Positions 56,321 through 64,000 of a stretch of DNA of 64,000 nt are shown here, piece after piece (the stretch's first letter is position 1; each line of letters begins with the position of its first letter). Both the position numbers and the translations under genes were made by a program. The stretch comes from Trichobilharzia regenti (Eukaryota; Platyhelminthes; Trematoda; Strigeidida; Schistosomatidae), in assembly GCA_944472135.2 (NCBI GenBank), contig OX235267.1:24429349-24493348 (forward strand), in the 5' to 3' direction. The notes under the pieces were generated by a model. It made no database searches. It saw only the letters and a program-made list of their open reading frames with translations, and was not told where the DNA came from.

Positions 56321-56530
56321 GTGTGCGTCGGTGGCACAGTGGTTAGGACTCTCGTCGACCATGCACATGGTTTGGAGTTCGAGTCCACGACGACGCACAC
56401 CTGATATCTATGGTCGGCCTGCGAATTTTGGGCTACCGATATCCACGCTGAAAATTCCATACTTGTACCAAAAATACAGTGTGGAATCAAGCTGTAATCA
56501 AAAATATAAAAAAATAAAATAAATAAATAC
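56321..56530 (+). repeat. tRNA-headed SINE, type a
   Basis: GTGTGCGTCGGTGGCACAGT head, box B-like AGTTCGAGTCC, closing stem ACGACGCAC, type-a tail to CAAGCTGTAATC, then an A/T-rich (AAAT) run. Confidence 0.8.
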
Positions 56531-56544
56531 TCATGGACAGATGT

Positions 56545-56818
56545 ATGTATTAATCGTAGTAGAAGACAAGAGAGACTTGGTAAAGGAATGTTTATTCGGA
56601 AATTATGTATACCTTATCTTCAACCCACCATTTGCACAGATCTTCCATGTTATTGCCAATTTTACCATTCCTTTATATTGTGTTTCTTTCACGTCTCCCA
56701 TGTATCTCCACATACTGGATCGTTTGCCTTCTCTGAAATCGAATGTATCTCTCTGCTATTTGGTTTTATGTCGATGAACGTCTCTTTATATGCTACTGAT
56801 AAATCTTATCAGTAGTGC
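56545..56818 (+). repeat. Interspersed repeat C, copy 4
   Basis: AGGAATGTTTATTCGGAAAT, TTTGCACAGATCTTCCATGT and GCTACTGATAAATCTTATC landmarks shared with 2,890, 16,010 and 49,550 copies. It follows a type-a SINE. Confidence 0.65.
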
Positions 56819-58167
56819 TCACCGCAGTATGTCGAACAATGTCTTCAAACAGGTAAGGAAAATATGTGTGTGTGTGGCACTATATAAGTTAGTGACGAAG
56901 AAACGCGAGAAGAAGCAAGGTATCATTGGCTGTAACACAAAGTTCTTCATTTTGGTTTGTACAAGGAAAGAATGCCAGAGCGAACAGTCATAAGGTAAAA
57001 TCTGAAGATGAGCACTTACATTTTCAGGAAGCGTGAATCTATGCGTCCACAGAATAATACCGTATTTCACCCCTTATTGATGTAACCAATTTGTTAATTT
57101 AAGTAAACTACTGACACAATTCTTCAGCGGTCTGCTTGAATCACTCGGCTACCAGAATTTCCATCCCTTAAAAATGCTTAAACTCTTCTGCAATTCTTGG
57201 TGTTTTAATCATAAAATTACATCAGATGATCACTACATGAACTTGTTCACATATTTCATTAGTTTTCAACGAAAACTGCGGGATTTTTGAAGGAAACGAC
57301 GAAGAAAATGTACAGAGGTGATCCTCTGTTCATATGCAACAACACTACATCACATGATATACTTCAGATTATTACATGTAAATCCTGTATGAAGAGGAAA
57401 TATTTCAGAAGGAATACGTTGAGAGTTTCTGTACCATGTGTTCACACATTGTATGAAATAGAGCTTTATTAGTATTACTAAATAATATTAAGTGGGATGG
57501 ACAGTATGCAACATGTACGTAGCCTGTTCAAATGCTTTAAAAGGGTTACGTCCGACCTCTTGTTCGAGCTTAACATTATACATTCCAATAACCCAGTCAC
57601 ATTGAATCGATTGGTAACTGTGTAACAACAGAAGGCAAGATACGAAAGCCAAAGTATATTTTATTAATCACACCACTATATATATATATTTACAGTTTAT
57701 ATTCGTTAACCGATCACCGAGCGTATGATTTCGGGTTACATGAAACGATATGAAATAGAATGTTCACACATACATAGTATTTTGTTGTTATTGCAGTATA
57801 TAACCGCGGGAAAAGTATTCTGTCTCTAACATAAAGTAGAATGTTCAAATAGATATATTATATTGCTATTGCCGACTTGAACTGTAGGAATATGTGAGAA
57901 TCATAATCCGTTGGCACAGACTGTCTGTATTACAACACCACAACTGGAGTATAACCAATGTCATGCTTCCGGACCATAGTGCTTAGTGAATTTTATCTCT
58001 CAAGCTTACCATGTGTTCATACGATTGTTCAAGAGTGCTAATAAACCCGAAGACTACGTCTAAGCATTCCTAATGGTTGCCTCTGCCCTTTGGAAATTTA
58101 GCCATATGTTGAATATTTCCAGTGTTGACAGGTTAATGACACTTCAGTCGCATAACTGAAAATGATT
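56819..58167. other. Non-coding stretch
   Basis: Short AT run at 57,675. No supportable gene. Confidence 0.35.
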
Positions 58168-58384
58168 TAGATGGTTGGAGGCAATCGGCGGGAAGTCTTG
58201 AAAGACCTACGTTTGTGCTAGTTGGTACTCACCAGTCAGTAAGGCGTATCTGCAACCTTGAAGGAACTCATATCCCTTCTGAGATTCAAACCCATGTCAC
58301 CCAGAGCTGCAGTCAGAGACGTTACCACTGTGCTGTTCAGGCTTGCGATTGACCTCCTGTAGGAGTGTATTGGATATTTTTGAT
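58168..58384 (-). repeat. tRNA-like SINE family 4, copy 2
   Basis: Starts GATGGTTGGAGGCAATCGGC (the far end, complement of 42,265-42,285). Box B complement GAGATTCAAACCC and box A region complement TACCACTGTGCTGTTCAG follow. Confidence 0.6.
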
Positions 58385-58974
58385 TGCACACTAGTCAGTA
58401 GCCAGTGTAAGGTGTCTAGTTCTATCTCCGGTGCAGAAAAATGATTTATCAAATCAGGTGGAGCTATGTGGCCTAGGCTCATCAGGAGCACCACAACTGA
58501 ACCAGTAGTTCTCTTGTACTGACCTCTTGATAACCTTGCCAGATAATGTGTTTGAAAAGTGTGCACTCCATTTGGCTCCGATAACTAGCTCCACAGAGGA
58601 AAGTGATTTCACCAGTCACACTCTAATACTTTTAAAAGCCGAAATGCAATCAGCATTCAGATAGTAAACGCTGTACTGGTCGTACAAAGTGCACATATTC
58701 CAAATACATCTCTGGACATCATCTGACATGGTTATCAAGAGGACATTGCAAAACAATTATTAGTTAAACTGTCGAGTATCTGGTGAATTTAGACCATGTA
58801 GCTCCACCAAATTTGTCTTTTGAAAGTGAAAATAATACCACAATTATAATTATTGCTATTTTTATTACTCTTGATTCACCTAACACTTAATTGATGAGTA
58901 AAGCACCTGGCTTGATTCACTGTTCAGAGTACAGTTTTCCAGAAGTGCAAAAAACTAAACCACACTAGTACAGA

Positions 58975-59215
58975 TTTTGTCGTAAACCAAGACCAGTTAG
59001 AGAGCAATTTGAAACGCTGGAGCACTGGACTGCTGTTTCGTTCTAGTTTTGGATTTTTCAGCAACACTCGCCATCATCCACCTTAGAGATGGACCCAACA
59101 ACCTACAAGTTACAAGAAGAACTAGCCAATCCTTGAGTCACTGTGTAGGAATCTAATGAACAGTGAATTCTAATTATCTTCTCAATTTGCAATACATGTA
59201 TTTAGGGAAAAACTG
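58975..59215 (-). repeat. Hammerhead SINE-like repeat, degraded
   Basis: ACCAGTTAGAGAGCAATTTG, GGAGCACTGGACTGCTGTTT, CGTTCTAGTTTTGGATTTTT, a tRNA-like region and CTTCTCAATTTGCAATACAT appear in family order. On the complement the core is CTGAAAA, so it is broken. Confidence 0.55.
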
Positions 59216-59494
59216 TAAATATTCCAAAAAGCTTTATGTATGCGAAAAGTATTTAGTTGAAGACAGAGAATTTATAGACACAGAATTTTGGTTGAAAGGA
59301 AAAAGACTAAGTTAAAATATTGATGATTTCATATTCTTTGATGTTTGGTTTGAGAGAACAAGAGGGATCAATTTCAACTTATTCAACTTACTAAAACACT
59401 TGCAGAGTCGATTCATTTATTAACAAAAGATTAGATCAACTGATTTTTAAAAAGTCATCCTTGAATCCAACCTTCTTGTATCCTGAGGTTTGAA

Positions 59495-59895
59495 CACTAG
59501 CTGACATCAGTTAGAGAACCACTGGAAAATTGTGGAGTATTGGACAGCTGTTTCGGTTTTGTTTGGGGGCTCTTCAGTATCCAACGGAGTACGAATCCAA
59601 AACTTTTGGACTGCAAGATGAGCTCATAAAACGTTTAGTCCAATGAACCATGAATTCCAGCTTCTAAAAATGTGTGATATATAGAGCGCAACCACCAGCC
59701 AATGTTATCTGCAAGTAACTGTCGTCTTACCTGACTTGTTGGACCCACTGGCCATTGCTTCTCACTAGGACTCCACGCAACTTCCTGTATGGAGTCAGTC
59801 GGTAATGTCCATCAAATTATCATTCAAATGTTTATTTGCTGAGATTTGATTGGTTACTGGTTTGGTCGCGAGCTGATATCACTTATTTTTATCAA
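59495..59895 (-). repeat. Hammerhead SINE-like unit with tandem head-to-tail junction
   Basis: A unit of about 340 bp (59,505 to about 59,840) is followed, still on the minus strand, by the tail of a neighbouring unit (TTTGCTGAGATTTGATTGGT, TACTGGTTTGGTCGCGAGCT). The junction bases CAAATGTTTATTTGC match the tail end seen in other units. The core is degenerate. Confidence 0.65.
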
Positions 59896-59914
59896 AAGTT
59901 ATCAATAGTTGCAT

Positions 59915-60500
59915 AGGTGCCTGCGCTCTATCTCCCGTGTGAAGTGGTATAATAAGGTGAGCAATATTGAGGTTAGGCATCGGTCGAGTGATAGGTAAGG
60001 AGGGGAAATCAATCGACGAGGCTGTGAAGTTACATCGACTGAGATGGTTAGGACATGTGTTACGTATGCCTAGTCATCGCCTTCCCCGACCGACGGGAAA
60101 TGTTAGCTGACATAGGATCAGGTTGAAAAAGAGCCAGGGGTGGTCAAAACCAAAAAATGACACCAGTCAATGAAATCTACAACAGTTAGTTTAAGCCACG
60201 TAGGACTTCCTGGCCGGGGTCATCGTAACGGTAAAAACCAATGGTTAGAAACAACTAGTGATATGGCTCAAAAACGTTCTCACTGGCCGGATGCATCCAC
60301 TCCTTGTGAGTTATGATTTCCAATGAAACTATATTGTTCTTCGTTATTACTATTCCTTTGTCTCACACCTCTGTTTATTGTCTCTATTATGCATTTCTTA
60401 TACTTTCTTCTCTTGCTTTGTGTGCTACATGGAGTGTGTCGACTTGAACTCCCACACATATGTGCAAAAATGTATGTCGAAAACAGGCAGACAGACAGTT
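59915..60500 (+). mobile_element. Non-LTR 3' fragment (family of 51-52.8 kb)
   Basis: CTCTATCTCCCGTGTGAAGT, AATATTGAGGTTAGGCATCG, CGACTGAGATGGTTAGGACA parallel 52,190-52,320, and AACTATATTGTTCTTCG onwards parallels the 3' UTR at 52,605. Codes for LRWLGHVLRMPSHRLPR-like sequence. Dead. Confidence 0.7.
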
Positions 60501-62049
60501 GCATTTCCCATCTGATGACAATGTGAGGTTTAGGAGCTAAAATTCTATAACTTAACATTTACCAACCCACGTAGTCATGTGAATTTATAATTAGCGGTAA
60601 AGTTATTCCTGCAGATGTCAGGGTTGGTAGTTTAGCTAGAAATATATTCAAACAAGTGGACAGATAAACAAAATGATAAATTTATGGTTTAATTTCTTGC
60701 TATATCCTGTAAATAGTGCATTGAAACGACCACACTAAATACCTGCAGTATTTTGTCCCCTCTAGTCTCTGATATTTATTAAAATAGAAGTTTATTAGAA
60801 TTCTACCAATAGTGGCTAGTGAAAAATCAAAATATTTCTACACTTCACATAAATAGTAGTGACTTCCTTATATCCATTATCCTAATTAATAACTAATGTC
60901 TTAACTTTTAACCAGCAGCGGCTTAACAAGACACTGTTGACCAATGCAAAGAAAAAGGGTCTAGATAATGTACAAAGTAGACTGATTGGAACATTCCCCT
61001 CCCGGTTATTTGACTAAAAAAGTGTAATGTACGGAGTAGTACAAGGAATAAAGCCTGCATTAACAGATATTATTGTACTGATTCCCATACATGATGACCA
61101 TCATACTTACTATTTCTTTCTTACTGTGATGATTAAGAGAGAGAAAAATGACGTCGGAAGAGAAATCTATTCACACAATGTATCATTTGTTGTTTGTTAT
61201 TTCATGTCCAGAATTTAGGCGAATACCATGACAGTATTGCTTTAGCCAATATATATAATATATATATCTGTCTAACTACATATAGAGTTATGTACTTTGC
61301 ATTTATTTGTTTTTGTCCTTGAATCACAACAATAGGGAACTTTGTTATTATTATTATTATTCACATGATATCAGCCTTAAGCATAATACATGTGAAATAG
61401 CATGAAAAAGAAATATGACGTATCATACATTCACAAATATTATAATAGTAACATACATACAGATTGGTTGAAACACCTAGTTTATATAGTCTATATACAA
61501 CATTATGACTCATACCTTTATCAATATATAATAATATAAGCCATTAAATATAGACTCTCATGAAAAGAAAGGAATGATTATAAAATACAATATAACTAAC
61601 ATACACACACCAAAGAGGATAGTGTGTATGAGAAAGATTCAGACATTAGTCAAAGTAATACAGTACAACTTTTGATTCACACACATTAACATTTGTAACA
61701 TATCTTACCCACGAAAAGGCTGTGATCAACAGATTATCTGTATGGTTGGTTTAATTTGTTGTGAATTTTCTTTTGTCATTTACTTTAATAAAGTTATAAC
61801 CATCAGACTAAGAGATAGTATTTTTTTACGTCAGGCTTTTAATGAAGCTTGAATCTGACTGTCAGATGTTAGTGAACATTGGATGTTCGTTTATTTGATG
61901 AATTGGTCTCTATTTGAAGGCAGACAGCAATAGCTACCTTATGTTTAATCATATACTGGTTAGCAGAGGACTGAAGAAATACGATCAGAAGTAGTTATTG
62001 TACAATTTATTAACATTCCTATACAGACTTTATATGTAGTATTATAGGT
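60501..62049. other. AT-rich non-coding stretch
   Basis: Small AT and ATT runs near 61,247-61,268 and 61,343-61,357. I see no gene or recognised repeat. Confidence 0.35.
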
Positions 62050-62225
62050 TTCCAGACCGTAGGTGTTACGATCTTCCTGGAATAATTTGAGCGCCGAGTC
62101 AGATTGATTCATTATAAATTATTTAAATTAATCCCAGCGTGTTAAGAAAATCAAAACAAGATTTTTCTGAACGTTTTGCCGTGTAAGCCACAGCTCCTTC
62201 AGCAGATTTATTCGGATTTTTTTAG
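62050..62225 (+). repeat. Repeat D, third copy
   Basis: TTCCTGGAATAATTTGAGC, GAGTCAGATTGATTCATTAT, AGCCACAGCTCCTTCAGCAG match 49,930-50,090 and the complement of 52,980-53,100. Confidence 0.6.
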
Positions 62226-62235
62226 GATGATTAAT

Positions 62236-64000
62236 AGAAAGGCTAACAGTATGAGACATGTTGCTAGGCCATTAATCAAAACAAGTGAGAATGAATGTGT
62301 TCGAATTCTAGTTCGTCGTCACTCATAATTAGTTATTTGTTTTTGAGTGGCCTAGCAACAAGTCTTATATTGTCAGTTCAGATAACTGGTGTTTCCCACG
62401 TTAACTCATGCCTTTTCAATCAATACATTTTGTATATAAAAGGATTTAAGTCATGATCTAGGGTCGTTGGTGGGTTGTTTCGATATCTAAACTACACCAT
62501 CTATTGAGTATATTTGAGTTATCTGCACTATAAATCTTAAGGTCACTTATGTGAACTAGGTAATGGACATTAGTCATGCATGTGAGAAATGACTTCATGA
62601 TGCTCTGTAGAATAATTTAATAATAATAATAATAATTTGCTCTATCACTTCTGACACTGTGTGGAATTCTCACTATTTGGTACAATACTGTGTCTAATAG
62701 ACCTGACAACAGCAAAAGCAAAACAAAAATAATATAACGCGGTATACCTCACGAGAATTGGTAACAGCAGCACTTTCGTATTAGTAGTTATAATAAAGTC
62801 AAACATGGATATGTGTACAAAAAGTGTAAAATAATGATGTTAATCATGTTAATAATTAGAATTTTTAGATTAGTGAAATAATTTCACCCACCATACAACA
62901 CAGATCAGATAGGAGAAGATAAGATAGGCATTTATTTTGCTAATTTCATAGTTAACACTTTCTCTATCACACGAAGGCAGGCCGAATATGGCATTGTTGA
63001 GTTGTTATACTTGGTTGTGCAAGCATATAAAATCTTTCATAGAGAGTTCCAGTCCCGTCTGATGATGAGATGGAAGGGGGGAGCTGTGAATAGAGAGGAT
63101 GTTGGAAGTCAGGCAATATGGATTTAGACCATTTCTCATAGGAGTCTGGAAGTCTGTCGACTACAGTGGTGATGAGCTGACTTAGTGGCTCACCAATTGC
63201 TCTACTGACAATCTTTAGTACATTTCTCAGTATGACATGGTTGTTTTTTGAGTATCTCAGCAAAGGCTAAGGGTGGGTGAGTAAAGTATAACAGACATGA
63301 TGCAATAGTTAACAAATCGTAAAAGTAGAGGTAAAGTGATATCCGACCTTCTCAACTGCTTAGTGGAGTAGGTTAGACTGGACTTCTTCCTTGAAATCGA
63401 CGAGATATGGGATGATCAAGAAAGGTCAGAGGATAGGACTATTCCAATGTATGTGTTTTATGCTTGACTTAGTTTCTATTTCAAGCATCCAGTGAATGAA
63501 CAAATTCGTATAGATCACGTTTATATTCCTGAATTTTGAAGTTAACTGTTTGATATTTAGAAGGATTTTAATGTAGGACCATTCAGCTTGGACCACTAGC
63601 TTATGTCCAACAAAACGCCATCGAGTTTAGAACAGTCAAATCAACAGCGTATTGAAGGAAGTTGATTTCTTCGGGAAGAGGCTAGTCATGAATTAGAGAG
63701 GGAAAAAGAAGAGGAGAGAGAAGAGTACATTGAAGGACTGCAGCTTCAGTAAGCAAAGCAGAGAAAGATTTGTCTTCATATACAGTATAGCGGATTCTAT
63801 TCGAGAAATAAGAATGAAGCCAGTTCACAGCCGAGGAGTCGGTTTGTGTCAGGGGAAGCTTATTTAATCCCATTTCATATTTTTTAAATGATGAAATGTT
63901 TTGCACTTCTCTGAATTTTATCAGCCTAAAAGGCTAGTCCGCACAACATGAATAACATCCTCGAAATGTGAAATTGTGCAGACAACTATTCAGATACTGT
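62236..64000 (-). repeat. Large inverted duplication, right arm (runs off the window)
   Basis: Reverse complement of 43,460-45,252 with few mismatches. It contains the same dead reverse transcriptase on the minus strand (63,906-62,967), including the YAVD change near 63,640-63,651, and the same sequence downstream of the RT, beyond the ATT microsatellite. About 17 kb separates the arms. Confidence 0.85.
62967..63906 (-). pseudogene. Dead non-LTR reverse transcriptase in the right arm
   Basis: Two open parts (63,906-63,682 and 63,263-62,967) translate identically to 43,554-43,778 and 44,197-44,493. The same frameshifts and YAVD separate them, so both copies derive from one already inactive element. 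Confidence 0.7.

Noticed and set aside
27198..64000. ZU5, UPA or death-domain exons of the UNC5-like gene
   Set aside because: Read through plus-strand open frames; none shows the expected motifs. They may be beyond the window.
1..64000. LTR retrotransposons, DNA transposons or CRISPR-like arrays
   Set aside because: No paired direct LTRs, primer binding sites, transposase motifs or spaced short repeats were seen; regular repeats are microsatellites.

Overview
The window looks like a piece of a flatworm genome, almost certainly Schistosoma; I cannot resolve the species. It is AT-rich, has one host gene with small exons separated by kilobase introns, and is full of schistosome-type retroelements: RTE/SR2-like LINEs, Penelope-like elements (PLEs) with GIY-YIG endonuclease, tRNA-headed SINEs, and Sm-alpha-type repeats carrying hammerhead ribozymes. 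There is no bacterial-style gene organisation, and no CRISPR array or operon.

Host gene (6.9-27.2 kb, + strand). Five exons with matching splice phases encode the second half of an Ig domain region, one thrombospondin type 1 (TSP1) repeat, a transmembrane segment and a juxtamembrane cytoplasmic tail. Order and motifs fit an UNC5-type netrin receptor. The 5' exons (signal peptide, first Ig) lie upstream of the window. The ZU5/UPA/death-domain exons are not visible: the last exon either stops at 27,197 or splices on to exons beyond the window. Its introns hold a 1.6 kb PLE palindrome, a PLE with a nested RTE, a complete but dead RTE with target-site duplications, and several SINEs.

Right half (27.2-64 kb). 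This is mostly repeat-derived: eroded PLEs (34-43 kb), RTE 3' ends (32, 41.5, 53.4 kb), a second non-LTR family (15.2, 51.2-52.8, 59.9-60.5 kb), and many hammerhead-bearing SINE-like units. A large inverted duplication (43.46-45.25 kb versus 62.24-64.0 kb) carries a dead reverse transcriptase and runs off the end of the window. One short intron-containing coding candidate of unknown function sits at 46.1-46.9 kb.

Most interesting observations: (1) a roughly 360 bp repeat combining a tRNA-like pol III head and a hammerhead core occurs as tandem head-to-tail junctions and as inverted pairs; three inverted pairs are bounded by 8-12 bp target-site duplications, so the pair seems to move as one unit; (2) a SINE family appears to be a tRNA head joined to the 5' terminus and the 3' terminus of the resident RTE element; (3) the PLE palindrome is flanked by a 13 bp target-site duplication. 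These rest on reading by eye and need alignment to confirm.
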